The position numbers were made by a program, and so were the translations under genes. This document shows, piece by piece, positions 51,338 through 60,128 of a DNA stretch of 64,000 bases (its first letter is position 1; each line of letters opens with the position of its first letter). The notes under the pieces were generated by a model. The model saw only the letters and a program-made list of their open reading frames with translations, made no database searches and had not been told where the DNA came from. This DNA is from Pseudomonas viridiflava (GTDB lineage Bacteria > Pseudomonadota > Gammaproteobacteria > Pseudomonadales > Pseudomonadaceae): assembly GCF_900602065.1 (NCBI RefSeq), contig NZ_UWFN01000200.1, forward strand, positions 124,001-188,000, written 5' to 3'.

Positions 51338-52618
51338 TCAACCCAAGCGTTGTTCAATCTCTCGCAACGTCGGTCGTTGACTGACATCCGGCTGAATACA
51401 GCGCGCCTGCAATGCCCACAAGTCATCCTCTAGCGTTCCGTCACAACGCTCCAGCAACTCGCCTAGCAGAATCCCGAACGCCCGTGTTTCGATGCGCTGC
51501 AACGCTTGGGCCTGTGCCAGTGTCGAGTAAAACGACGCGGCGCCAAAATCGCCCAGCAAGCAGTCGCCGTTGTCATGCCAGAGAATGTTATGGCCGTACA
51601 GATCACCGTGGGTCATGCCACGTTCATGCAAGTGTGCCGTGACTGAGGCAATGCCGTGCGCCAGACGTAAAGCGGTAGGCCGGGTCAGGCGTAACCCGGC
51701 GGGGTAAATATCTCTTGAGCAGGATTGCAGGCTGGGTGGGCCTGCCAGATTAGTGAAGCTTGCATCAATCAACTGCATGACCAGCCCGGCACGGGACTCT
51801 GGGTGGTCGAATATCCGGCCTTCGACATTGATCAGGTTCGGGTGGGTACCCGCTGCGATACAGGCTGCCATTTCGTTGAGCGGTGAACCGTCACTGGTGA
51901 CGGTGCCTTTGTACAGTTTGACTGCGACGGTCCTGGCGGCTTGCCGAGGTGGCTGCCAGAGCGCTTGCTGAATGACCCCGGACGCGCCTTCGCCCAACTG
52001 CTGCTGAATATCCAGCTCAGCCCATGGTATGTGCTTTACAGCGGCGGACTCAGGCGTCTTGCACAGCGGATTACCGGCAAACGCCAGCCATGCCAGCGAG
52101 GGTAATTGCAGCAGCCAGTCAGGTAACCCGGTGAACTGGTTCGCGGCGATGCGCAGCAGCTCGAGTTGTTCACACTGAGCCAGGCTGGCCGGCAGGGCGC
52201 TCAAGCGATTGCCTGCCAACATCAGTTTTTGCAGGGAGCGGCACTCACCCAGCGCGTCGGGCAGTTGCTCAATGCGGTTGTCCGTCAGAATCAGCCAGCG
52301 AAGTCTGGGAGGTAACGCAGCCGCCGGTACGTGAGCGATCTGGTTGGCCTTGAAACCGACAATGCGCAGGTTCTGGCAACGACCGATGCAGGTCGGTAGC
52401 TCGGTGAACTGGTTATCTGAACAGAACAGCACCTGCAAATGCGGCAGCCGATAAAGATCGTCGGGCAGGCTCTGCAGTGAGTTACCACTCAGGTTGAGGA
52501 TTTCCAGCGAGTCGGCAAGATCGAAGATTTCCATCGGGAAATCGCTCAGCCCGCAAGAAAGGTCCAGGCGCTTGATGCCCGCCAGCCTGCCTGCGCGAAG
52601 GTCTGCAAGTGTGTGCAT
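51338..52618 (-). CDS. Leucine-rich-repeat / protein kinase fusion protein
   Basis: A 426-residue cytoplasmic protein. Residues about 15-185 contain seven leucine-rich repeats of the LPxxL.LDLSGN type (ILNLSGNSLQSLPDDLYRLP, WLILTDNRIEQLPDALGECR, KLMLAGNRLSALPASLAQCE). A protein kinase domain follows: glycine loop GEGASG 209-214, lysine K234 (VAVKLYKG), E249, catalytic H-G-D 337-339 with N344 (HGDLYGHNIL) and D-F-G 357-359. All key residues are present, so kinase activity is plausible; HGD rather than HRD is common in bacterial and atypical kinases. The domain is short at the C-terminal lobe. Substrate and partner unknown. Confidence 0.87.
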   Translation of the reverse strand: MHTLADLRAGRLAGIKRLDLSCGLSDFPMEIFDLADSLEILNLSGNSLQSLPDDLYRLPHLQVLFCSDNQFTELPTCIGRCQNLRIVGFKANQIAHVPAAALPPRLRWLILTDNRIEQLPDALGECRSLQKLMLAGNRLSALPASLAQCEQLELLRIAANQFTGLPDWLLQLPSLAWLAFAGNPLCKTPESAAVKHIPWAELDIQQQLGEGASGVIQQALWQPPRQAARTVAVKLYKGTVTSDGSPLNEMAACIAAGTHPNLINVEGRIFDHPESRAGLVMQLIDASFTNLAGPPSLQSCSRDIYPAGLRLTRPTALRLAHGIASVTAHLHERGMTHGDLYGHNILWHDNGDCLLGDFGAASFYSTLAQAQALQRIETRAFGILLGELLERCDGTLEDDLWALQARCIQPDVSQRPTLREIEQRLG

Positions 52619-52621
52619 GGC

Positions 52622-53197
52622 TCAGCTACGACTATTGTTGTCGGGCGGCAGGTTCAGGCAACGATCAACCCACAGGTGAACGCGCTCCAGGCTGGGCGGC
52701 GCTTCCGCATACAGGATGCGATAGATCATCGGGGCAACGACCATGTCGATCAGTTCGTTGGCGTCGGGTGAAGGTTCGCCGCGTGCAAGCGCCCGGTCAA
52801 TGATGATCTGCAACTGGTCACGCGTGATGCCCGCACACTTGCCCGAGCACGTTGCCGCGCTGCTGGCGACCACGTCGCGCATCATTTCCCGGCCCGGGGC
52901 AGAATTCATTTCGTCGAGGTACATCTCGGTCCAGGTGCGCAAGTCGTCCCGCAGGTTGCCGCAATCAATCGGCTCGTCAGGGCGCAGACGCTCCACTGCA
53001 GCATCGGCGAGCAAGGTGGTCAGGTCGCCCCAGCGGCGATAGATAGTGGACGGCGTGACGCCAGCACGAGTGGCGATCATCGGTACGCTCAAGACTGAAC
53101 GGTCGTGTTCGACGAGCAGATCGCGCACCGCGCTGTGAATTGATTCCTGCACGCGAGCGCTGCGGCCGCCCGTGCGTATTCCTTCTTTTATAGCCAT
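52622..53197 (-). CDS. TetR-family transcriptional regulator
   Basis: A 191-residue TetR-type repressor. The N-terminal HTH is SVPMIATRAGVTPSTIYRRW with the preceding helix IHSAVRDLLVEHDRSVL. The rest is a helical ligand domain. It is transcribed divergently from an MFS transporter gene, the usual arrangement for a drug- or metabolite-responsive efflux pair. The common promoter region is only 106 bases. A short AAACCTTAGCTTT-like symmetry around 53220-53275 (TTTAAGC, GCTTTAATG) could hold the operator. Confidence 0.87.
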   Translation of the reverse strand: MAIKEGIRTGGRSARVQESIHSAVRDLLVEHDRSVLSVPMIATRAGVTPSTIYRRWGDLTTLLADAAVERLRPDEPIDCGNLRDDLRTWTEMYLDEMNSAPGREMMRDVVASSAATCSGKCAGITRDQLQIIIDRALARGEPSPDANELIDMVVAPMIYRILYAEAPPSLERVHLWVDRCLNLPPDNNSRS

Positions 53198-53303
53198 GTG
53201 GCAGACCTTAACACAAAGTATTTGCTTTAAGCGGCGTCAGCTTGCACAATTCGGAAACGCTAAACCTTAGCTTTAATGATGTGCCTGATCGGAGAGTGTA
53301 CCC

Positions 53304-54509
53304 ATGTCCCGCCCTTTGCAGAACCCTGAGCGAGGAAACAACCACTTGGGATTTCTGGCGTTCACGACCCTGTGCTTTTTTGCCGCGTCCAGTGCGCCGA
53401 CGCCGCTCTATCACCTGTATCAGCAGAGCTGGGGTTTTTCTGCAGCCATGCTGACCCTGATTTTTGCGGTCTATGCGTTTACCTTGTTACTCGCGCTTCT
53501 CGTGGTGGGATCCTTATCCGACTACCTGGGCAGGCGTCCGGTGATTTTTGCGGCGCTGGTGCTGGAAATCATCGCCATGCTGCTGTTCATCTTCGCGGTC
53601 GATGTCACTTGGCTGCTTGCGGCGAGGATGATTCAGGGGCTGGCAACGGGCATGGCGGGCAGTGTGCTCGGGGCCGCCTTGCTCGACAGCGACGAGAAAC
53701 AGGGCCCGTTGGTCAACAGTATTGCGCCCATGTTCGGCATGGCGCTGGGGGCGTTGGGCACGGGTTTGCTGGTGGAGATGGCGCCACTGCCGATGTTACT
53801 GACGTACTGCCTGTTGCTGGCCGCGTTTTTCGGGCAGGCGATTTACGTCTGGTTTATTCCGGAAACGGTCAGCCCTCAGGCGGGCGCGTGGGCGTCCCTG
53901 AAGCCTTCGTTGCATGTCCCGGTTCAGGCGCGGCGTACGTTGTTGCTGGTATTGCCGGTTGATATCGCGGCCTGGTCACTCGGGGGATTCTTCCTGTCTC
54001 TGTCGCCGTCTCTTCTAGCTGCTGCTACCGGAACCACGTCTGCAATCAATGGTGGTCTGGCCGTCGCCACGCTGACCATCAGCGGTGCACTGGCGATCTT
54101 CAACCTGCGTTTGCGTCCTGCGGTGCTTGGGCTCTGGATAGGCGCGAGCTGCTTGCCAGCGGGTGTTGCGGTGATACTGGGGGCGGTCAATGCCGGTTGG
54201 CTGTGGCTGTTTTTTGTCGGGTCAGTGATTGCCGGTGTGGGTTTCGGTTCCGGTTTCCTCGGGGCTCTGCGCTTGTTGCTGCCCCTGGCTCATGCCCATG
54301 AGCGGGCCGGGCTGATGTCAGCTTTTTATGTACTCAGTTACCTGGCGTTCTGTATTCCGGCGTTGATTGCCGGGCTGAGTGCCCACAGTTTTGGGCTGAT
54401 TGCGACGACCAACGCGTATGGCAGCGTAGTGATTGTGCTGGGCTTGCTGGCGCTCTCGGGCTTGATTGTCCGGCGTCTGACGGGAAAGGCGGCAGTGAGT
54501 CCGGTATGA
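53304..54509 (+). CDS. Major facilitator superfamily transporter
   Basis: A 401-residue MFS permease with about twelve hydrophobic spans. The loop 2-3 motif GSLSDYLGRRPVIFAA is the classic MFS motif A, and LAARMIQGLATGMAGSVLGA is the TM4 region. It probably exports a small toxic compound sensed by the divergent TetR protein. ATG 53304 follows GGAGAG. Substrate not predictable. Confidence 0.88.
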   Translation: MSRPLQNPERGNNHLGFLAFTTLCFFAASSAPTPLYHLYQQSWGFSAAMLTLIFAVYAFTLLLALLVVGSLSDYLGRRPVIFAALVLEIIAMLLFIFAVDVTWLLAARMIQGLATGMAGSVLGAALLDSDEKQGPLVNSIAPMFGMALGALGTGLLVEMAPLPMLLTYCLLLAAFFGQAIYVWFIPETVSPQAGAWASLKPSLHVPVQARRTLLLVLPVDIAAWSLGGFFLSLSPSLLAAATGTTSAINGGLAVATLTISGALAIFNLRLRPAVLGLWIGASCLPAGVAVILGAVNAGWLWLFFVGSVIAGVGFGSGFLGALRLLLPLAHAHERAGLMSAFYVLSYLAFCIPALIAGLSAHSFGLIATTNAYGSVVIVLGLLALSGLIVRRLTGKAAVSPV

Positions 54510-54823
54510 AGCCGCATAGCGACCTGACACCGCACGTTCCAGCAGCAACATAGACCCCAACCACCTCAGCTCTAACAGGAAAAGCTTGCTTAATCTGTGG
54601 GACCGAATTCATTCGGGAAGACTGATTGGCAGACGCTGAATATGTAGTGTCTCAACCGGCCCCTTCGCGAATGAATTCGCTCCCACGGAAATTGTGTTCG
54701 CAGGCTAACTTAGAACCTCCCACAGGGTTCCGGATAAGCCGAACGACAGCGGGATGTCAGGGTCGGCACTCCGACGATGAAGTCGCCGCGTTTTTTCAGG
54801 CTGCCAATGTCCGTGCTCGCGAC
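54510..54823. other. Intergenic region with REP-type repeat
   Basis: About 310 bases between convergent genes. The only clear structure is the third-family REP pair at 54596-54686 and a stretch at 54760-54785 (GGTCGGCACTCCGACGATGA) resembling the internal repeat of the 51 kb REP cluster. Confidence 0.6.
54596..54686. repeat. REP-type inverted repeat, GAATTCATTCGCGAAG family
   Basis: Left arm TGTGGGACCGAATTCATTCG (54596 onward) and right arm CTTCGCGAATGAATTCGCTC (54663 onward) are imperfect inverted copies with a loop of about 40 bases. Confidence 0.75.
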
Positions 54824-55582
54824 TCAAATCGCCCCCGGCAGTGCCTTTCGAGCCTGTTGCGCTGCGGGATCGTTGGTCGGGCTGACGACGGCGTAGTTGT
54901 AACCCGAGCCCGACCAGTAATCGGCCTGCAGGTCCCCGTCCTGTCGACTTCCCCTGGGCAACATATGATTTTTCGCCCCGGGAGGACGGATGTAGAAACT
55001 CAGCGTGCGGCCTTCAGGATCTTTATAAACCACCATGGCCGCAGCGCCTTGTTCGGTCGTGGTCATGCGTCCAGTGACGGGTTTGAAACCTGCCGCTTCA
55101 AGATCGGGCAAGCGGTTGGCCTGATTGAAATGGCGGTCAAGCCACACTTGAGCATCGTCTGCCTGCGCGGCACTCCAGTCGCTGGCCATATTGTCGTTCA
55201 CTGCAAACATACGGTAGGCCTGCAAGGCATCAGCCATAGGCGGCATGGTGGAACTCAGGGTCATCTCCCTGGCCTGCCATCCGCTGAGTCCGCCAAAACC
55301 CACGGCAACCACCAACATGGCGGCCGTCGCCAGATGACGGTAACGGTGGCGACGCAAACGCTGACGGATGAATGCAGGGTCCAGCTCCGGGTTGGGTTCG
55401 CGCTTCAAATCGCCACTCAACGCCGCACGCAGACGCTTCGCGTCAGCCTGCCAGGCCTTCACCTGCAGCGCGACGTCAGGATTAACGGCAAGCCAGGTTT
55501 CCAGGCGCAGGCGATCAGCAGCGCTCAATTGCTGGTCCACATAAGCGTGAAGGTCGAGTTCGCTGGGGGGCAGGGTGATCAT
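54824..55582 (-). CDS. Anti-sigma factor
   Basis: A 252-residue membrane anti-sigma factor. The N-terminal part has the ASD-type pattern LDLHAYVDQQLSAADRLRLE with the ELDLHAYVDQQL helix. One membrane span follows at residues about 95-115 (LATAAMLVVAVGFGGLSGWQ). The periplasmic part contains LPDLEAAGFKPVTGRMTTTE and QGAAAMVVYKDPEGRTLSFY. ATG 55582 overlaps the sigma stop by four bases; the longer frame overlaps the sigma gene and is not credible. It should hold the sigma factor until a periplasmic stress signal arrives. Confidence 0.85.
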   Translation of the reverse strand: MITLPPSELDLHAYVDQQLSAADRLRLETWLAVNPDVALQVKAWQADAKRLRAALSGDLKREPNPELDPAFIRQRLRRHRYRHLATAAMLVVAVGFGGLSGWQAREMTLSSTMPPMADALQAYRMFAVNDNMASDWSAAQADDAQVWLDRHFNQANRLPDLEAAGFKPVTGRMTTTEQGAAAMVVYKDPEGRTLSFYIRPPGAKNHMLPRGSRQDGDLQADYWSGSGYNYAVVSPTNDPAAQQARKALPGAI

Positions 55583-56088
55583 TTCAGTATCCGCAGAGAT
55601 GGGGTCGTGATTTCGCCCTCGCTGAATTGGCGAAGGGCCTGACGAGCACGGGACAAACGTGACATGACGGTGCCGATGGGCACATCGAGGATGGTGGCGA
55701 CGTCCTTGTAGCTCAAGCCTTCGACCGAGATCCACAACAGCAGCGCACGCTGCTCGGTAGTCAGTCGCTCGAACGCGCCCAAAGTGGATTGAGCGACCAC
55801 GGTGCGCTCCACGCTGGGCTGGTAATCCTCGTCGCCGCCGGTAAACAGGGCCAGCATCCGGCTGTAACGTCGCGAGCGGCGGTGAGCATCCAGAAACTGG
55901 CGATAAAGTATCGAGAAAAGCCAGGCGCGCATATCACCTTCCGGACGCTTGTCTTTCCAGGCTGACAGGGCCTTTTCAAGGCTTGCCTGAACCAGATCGT
56001 CGGCCCCGCTGGGATTACGGGTCAGCGACAGGGCAAACCTGCGCATTCGCGGTATCAACTCCCTTAATTGTGCATCGAACTCGTTCAT
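55579..56088 (-). CDS. ECF sigma factor (RpoE-like)
   Basis: A 169-residue extracytoplasmic-function sigma factor. Region 2 is GADDLVQASLEKALSAWKDK and MRAWLFSILYRQFLDAHRRS. Region 4 is LTTEQRALLLWISVEGLSYK then DVATILDVPIGTVMSRLSRA. It is encoded with the anti-sigma factor and divergent from a catalase-type peroxidase and cytochrome b561, which are likely members of its regulon (inference). An oxidative signal such as singlet oxygen or peroxide is a reasonable guess. Confidence 0.9.
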   Translation of the reverse strand: MNEFDAQLRELIPRMRRFALSLTRNPSGADDLVQASLEKALSAWKDKRPEGDMRAWLFSILYRQFLDAHRRSRRYSRMLALFTGGDEDYQPSVERTVVAQSTLGAFERLTTEQRALLLWISVEGLSYKDVATILDVPIGTVMSRLSRARQALRQFSEGEITTPSLRILK

Positions 56089-56278
56089 GGGCTGGATTTT
56101 CCCTGGTCAGCAACTATGACCATCGCAGTGGTGTGATCAGCAAGACGACGCTCGCGGACATATATTCCTTCATTTGTGCAATTTTTTTTGGCTGATGGAA
56201 TAAACACTTCGCGGCTTCGTCCTACTGCGCACAAAACGCGATAGCCGATCGTGATAGCCCGATGACCTGGAGTTTCCT

Positions 56279-57376
56279 ATGAACGACCGTGACCCTTTAC
56301 CTGAGAGGCAAAGACCTCCGTTGAGCCCTGCCGCAACCGGCTTGCGCCTGGTGGGGATTGGCGTGGTAGTACTCGTCGCCGCCACCGCCTTTGCCTACGT
56401 TGGAGGTTATCTGGATCCGCAGCGCCTGACCCCGGACAAGCTGGTTAATACCCTTGAGCACAATAATGGCACTTTCCCGGGCTTTCGCCGGAACCACCCT
56501 AAAGGGGTGTGCGTTTCAGGTTACTTCGAAAGTAATGGTGCCGCTGCCGAACTTTCCAGCGCACAGGTATTTTCCAGTACTCGCACGCCGGTAGAGGGTC
56601 GATTCGCGTTGCCTACCGGTAATCCGTACTCGCCCGACAGCGCCGCACCGATACGCAGCCTGGCCGTGCGCTTTACCCAGGCAGACGGCCAGCAATGGCG
56701 CACCGGCATGAACGCCATGCCGGTGTTCCCTGTAGGCACGCCGCAAGCGTTCTATGAGTTGCTGCAAGCCACCGCGCCGGACCCGCAAACCGGCAAGCCG
56801 GACCCGGCAAAACCGCCCGCGTTCTTCGGCAGTCATCCGGAAACCGGGCCTTTCCTTGCCTGGGTCAAGACTGCCAAGCCTTCGGCCAGCTATGCAACGG
56901 TCACCTACAACAGCGTAAACGCGTTTTTCCTGGTCAGTGCTGACGGCAAGCGCCAGGCCGTGCGCTGGAACATGGTGCCCGTCGACCCGGCAAATGCCGC
57001 TGCTCCTGCGCCTGATAGCAAGGATTACCTTGAACCGGACCTTGATGCACGGCTGGCTTCCGGACCGTTGCGCTTCAATCTGATCCTGACCCTGGCCAAC
57101 GCAGACGATCCGGTCAACGACGCCAGCAAACAGTGGCCCGCCGATCGGCGCACGTTGAATGCCGGAACACTGGTCCTGGAGAGTGAGCAGCCGCAGTTGA
57201 GCGGCGCTTGCCGTGACATCAACTATGACCCGCTGGTCCTGCCATCCGGTATCACTGGCTCTGATGATCCGCTGCTGGCTGCACGTTCCGCCGCCTACGC
57301 CACGTCGTACAAACGGCGCACTGCAGAAGTGGAGCAGTTGCCCAAATCCGCGCCTGTCATGGAGAAAAAGTCATGA
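56279..57376 (+). CDS. Catalase-family (SrpA-type) periplasmic haem peroxidase
   Basis: A 365-residue member of the catalase-related peroxidase (SrpA) family, shorter than true catalases (about 480 or more). An N-terminal membrane or signal anchor (GLRLVGIGVVVLVAATAFAY) suggests a periplasmic location. The distal histidine is in RRNHPKGVCVSGYF and the proximal haem tyrosine in RSAAYATSYKRR. Its stop overlaps the cytochrome b561 gene by four bases, so the two may form a peroxidase fed by the quinone pool. It is divergent from an ECF sigma gene. Confidence 0.85.
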   Translation: MNDRDPLPERQRPPLSPAATGLRLVGIGVVVLVAATAFAYVGGYLDPQRLTPDKLVNTLEHNNGTFPGFRRNHPKGVCVSGYFESNGAAAELSSAQVFSSTRTPVEGRFALPTGNPYSPDSAAPIRSLAVRFTQADGQQWRTGMNAMPVFPVGTPQAFYELLQATAPDPQTGKPDPAKPPAFFGSHPETGPFLAWVKTAKPSASYATVTYNSVNAFFLVSADGKRQAVRWNMVPVDPANAAAPAPDSKDYLEPDLDARLASGPLRFNLILTLANADDPVNDASKQWPADRRTLNAGTLVLESEQPQLSGACRDINYDPLVLPSGITGSDDPLLAARSAAYATSYKRRTAEVEQLPKSAPVMEKKS

Positions 57377-57918
57377 GTACTCCCACTACGCATTTTTCTC
57401 TTTTGGCGCGCCTGCTGCATTGGTCGATGGCGCTGATGATCATCGCCATGTTGTTCATTGGCGCAGGCATGGTTGCATCGGTGTCGGCACGCCATGAGTG
57501 GCTGCTGGATCTGCACAAGCCGCTAGGAATTGCGATTCTGGTGCTGGTGATTCTGCGCATCATCGTTCGCCTTTCCAGTCATACACCGGCGCTCCCGGCT
57601 GACTTGCCAACCTGGCAGGTGCTGGCGGCGAAGCTTTCCCATTACGTCCTGTATGCGCTGATGCTGGCAATGCCATTGATTGGCTGGGCGATGATTTCAG
57701 CGGCCGGTGACCCTGTCATGCTCAGCAGTTCGCTACGTTTGCCTTCCATCGTCGCGGCGGATGCCGGAACCTTCGCATTTCTGCGTCAGACCCACACCTG
57801 GCTGGCGTATCTGTTGTTCATGACAGTACTGATGCACATCGCTGCGGCGTTGTTTCATGCCTGGGTGAGGCGTGATGAAGTGCTGGGGAGTATGTTGCGG
57901 GGAGAGGGGAGGCACTAA
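57373..57918 (+). CDS. Cytochrome b561
   Basis: A 181-residue di-haem membrane cytochrome b561 of the prokaryotic YodB/CybB type with four hydrophobic spans. Haem-ligand histidines are likely in RLLHWSMAL, LDLHKPLGIA, and QTHTWLAYLLF with VLMHIAAALFHAW. It moves electrons from ubiquinol to the periplasm, here perhaps to the peroxidase encoded just before it. ATG 57373 overlaps the upstream stop by four bases. Confidence 0.9.
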   Translation: MSTPTTHFSLLARLLHWSMALMIIAMLFIGAGMVASVSARHEWLLDLHKPLGIAILVLVILRIIVRLSSHTPALPADLPTWQVLAAKLSHYVLYALMLAMPLIGWAMISAAGDPVMLSSSLRLPSIVAADAGTFAFLRQTHTWLAYLLFMTVLMHIAAALFHAWVRRDEVLGSMLRGEGRH

Positions 57919-57936
57919 AGAGCGTGCATTGATTAC

Positions 57937-58014
57937 CCCTGTAGGAGCTGCCGAAGGCTGCGAAAGCGATGTCTCAGAAAAAATGCTTTCGCAGCCTTCG
58001 GCAGCTCCTACAGG
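57937..58014. repeat. REP/REPIN inverted repeat
   Basis: Arms CCCTGTAGGAGCTGCCGAAG and the exact inverse, with loop AGCGATGTCTCAGAAAAAATG, between the convergent cytochrome b561 and carboxypeptidase genes. Confidence 0.9.
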
Positions 58015-58023
58015 GAACCATTG

Positions 58024-59163
58024 TCAGCGCAGGACCGGAGCCATTTCCGACAACGTGGTCAAGACATCCTTGGCCAGTTGTTTTGAGCGCTTGCCATCCC
58101 AGCCGGTTATCAGGTCCGGCGCATCGTCGTTATCCTTGAAGGGCATTTCCAGAGTCAGTGACAGGCATTTGTATTTCTCGCCGACACTGTTGCAGGCCAG
58201 GTTCATGTTGGCCTTACCCGGCTGTGAGCGGGGATAGCCATAGCGCGTCTGGAAGTCCCGGGTGATTTCGCTCAAGCGGCCGCGGAACTGCGCTTCCAGT
58301 TGCTCTTGTTTTGGCGTGTAACCCGGATTGCCTTCACACGCGGCAGTGAATACATAAGGGATTTCTTCGTCGCCATGGACGTCGAGAAACATGTCCACAC
58401 CATACTTTTCCATCTGTTCCTTGACGAAGAACACTTCCGGGCTGGCTTCCTGAGTGGAGTCCTGCCAGGCGCGATTGAGGTCTTTGCCGTTGGCATTGGT
58501 CCGCAAATGGCCGTGGAATGAACCATCAGGATTCATGTGCGGGACGAGGTACAGATCGGCAACTTCCAGCAGGGCATTGAGCACCTGATCATCCCGCTGT
58601 TGCAGGCGCTCGATTACGCCTTCCATGAACCATTCGGCCATGTGCTCGCCTGGGTGTTGTTGGGCGATGATCCAGATTTTGAGCTTTTGCTCATCGCCGT
58701 TACCCCGACGCAGCAGAGGAATATCGCGGCCCTCGACGCTTTTGCCGGTTTCCAACAGTTGCACGCCCGCTTTTTCCAGGGCCTGCTCAATGAGCCAGGC
58801 ATGGCGTTCGCGGCTGTACGGTTCGAAATAGGCAAACCAGACCTGCGGTTCGGTCGGTGTGAGGCTGAAATTCAGGGCGCCGTCATCGAAAGTGGAGGGC
58901 ACGCGGAACCAGGTCTGGTGATCGTAGGACGCCACGGCGTTGTAGCCTGTCCAGGCATTCTTATAGCTGGATTGACCCGCGTTGGTCAGGCTGAATCGAT
59001 GAGTCTGCCCCGTCTGCAGACCGTCGACCTTGAAGTGAAACCACTGAAAATGTGGGCTGCGAGTATCCGGGCGAATAGCCAACTGAATGTGTGCGGGGTT
59101 GCTCGCGTCGATCACTTCGATATTGCCGCTATCGAAATCTGCGCTGATTTTGAGAGAGGTCAC
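58024..59163 (-). CDS. M14-family zinc carboxypeptidase (cytosolic carboxypeptidase-like)
   Basis: A 379-residue M14 metallopeptidase of the cytosolic carboxypeptidase subgroup. Zinc ligands are H170 and E173 (QQHPGEHMAEW) and H263 (DVHGDEEIPYVF). The substrate loop is PHMNPDGSFHGHLRTNANGK followed by DLNRAW. The first 130 residues form the beta-sandwich N-domain of this subgroup (WFHFKVDGLQTGQTHRFSLT). No signal peptide is seen, so it is likely cytoplasmic. The start is GTG 59163, with AGGAA upstream. Biological substrate unknown. Confidence 0.87.
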   Translation of the reverse strand: MTSLKISADFDSGNIEVIDASNPAHIQLAIRPDTRSPHFQWFHFKVDGLQTGQTHRFSLTNAGQSSYKNAWTGYNAVASYDHQTWFRVPSTFDDGALNFSLTPTEPQVWFAYFEPYSRERHAWLIEQALEKAGVQLLETGKSVEGRDIPLLRRGNGDEQKLKIWIIAQQHPGEHMAEWFMEGVIERLQQRDDQVLNALLEVADLYLVPHMNPDGSFHGHLRTNANGKDLNRAWQDSTQEASPEVFFVKEQMEKYGVDMFLDVHGDEEIPYVFTAACEGNPGYTPKQEQLEAQFRGRLSEITRDFQTRYGYPRSQPGKANMNLACNSVGEKYKCLSLTLEMPFKDNDDAPDLITGWDGKRSKQLAKDVLTTLSEMAPVLR

Positions 59164-59274
59164 GGTCGGTTCCTGTGTACGTTAGTGCCAGTTATGGCGC
59201 TACTTTACACGGAACCTGCCTTGAGCAACGCGCGTTGCTGCGACGTGAATGTGTGCGAATCGGCCATGTTTGAT

Positions 59275-59835
59275 TCAAAAATGGCCGAACAGCGCGAACG
59301 CCTCTGCGGTAACCAGCAAGCTGCACAGGAAGGCTGTCGCCATGCACCAGAGCAGATAACTGCGCCGTTTGCGCCGGTGCCAGCCGCTGGCACCCAAAAC
59401 AGCGGCAGGGGCTTGAAGTTGTCGCCACAAGCGTTCAGTGGCTTCGAAGGCGGCAAGATGGCTACTGTCCGCATCTAGCCAGTGACGAAATTCAATACGC
59501 TGGCTGGCCGTGGCATGCGGGCTCTGGAGGTGGACATACCAGCGGCTGGCCTGTTCAGCGATGGGGTCGATAACAGCGCTCTCACCAACCGCAACTTGCC
59601 GCCGGCTGGTCTGGAGCACTCGAACCATCGCCTGCTCGACCAGCGTTACCTCTATATCAAGCAAGCTGGAGATGTGGGAGTAAGACAATCCGTCAAGTCG
59701 ACTGAGGAGAAACACCTGCTGTGCACGACGGGAAAGCTTGACCAGACCACGGCGCATGCTTTCGCCTTGCGAGCTTAATGGAACATCCGGCTGCCGTGCG
59801 GGCAGAGCGGGAAAGGACGAGAGTTGAATACTCAT
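59275..59835 (-). CDS. Hybrid of sigma-70 region 4 and FecR N-terminal domain
   Basis: A 186-residue ORF from ATG 59835 (GAGG upstream). Residues about 25-80 resemble sigma factor region 4 (MRRGLVKLSRRAQQVFLLSR, LDGLSYSHISSLLDIEVTLV). Residues about 90-145 match the FecR N-terminal DUF4880 (IAEQASRWYVHLQSPHATAS, RIEFRHWLDADSSHLAAFEA). A membrane span follows (YLLWCMATAFLCSLLVTAEA). Sigma region 2 and the periplasmic FecR part are missing. It may be a fused remnant of a fecI-fecR pair or a membrane-bound regulator. A Fur-box-like site lies about 100 bases upstream. Confidence 0.7.
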   Translation of the reverse strand: MSIQLSSFPALPARQPDVPLSSQGESMRRGLVKLSRRAQQVFLLSRLDGLSYSHISSLLDIEVTLVEQAMVRVLQTSRRQVAVGESAVIDPIAEQASRWYVHLQSPHATASQRIEFRHWLDADSSHLAAFEATERLWRQLQAPAAVLGASGWHRRKRRSYLLWCMATAFLCSLLVTAEAFALFGHF

Positions 59836-59932
59836 GATCGATTGCCTCGCTTGATATTCATGATATGCCTTCCTTGATCGCTGCTCTTGATGTAAGAGGG
59901 GCGTCATCCTGACGCTCGAAGAGTGGCTGGGA

Positions 59933-59951
59933 TGAGAGTAATTCTCAAGTG
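59933..59951 (-). promoter_or_regulatory. Fur-box-like site upstream of the sigma4-FecR ORF
   Basis: TGAGAGTAATTCTCA inside this stretch is an inverted repeat (TGAGA/TCTCA) resembling the Fur-box core. It lies about 100 bases upstream of the hybrid ORF start at 59835. A second hairpin sits between them. Confidence 0.5.
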
Positions 59952-60128
59952 ATAAGCCAGCTCAGTTACCGATTATCTTCCGTACAGAACCTTTGAAAGC
60001 AAACTTCAGGGGCCCGTTCCGCAATCTTTTTGCTATGATCCGCGCCATCGTAGAAACGACACCCTCTTCATTAGCCTGAAGAACGCAGCACCCGAACCTG
60101 CAACACAAAAAAATAGAACCGCAACACT

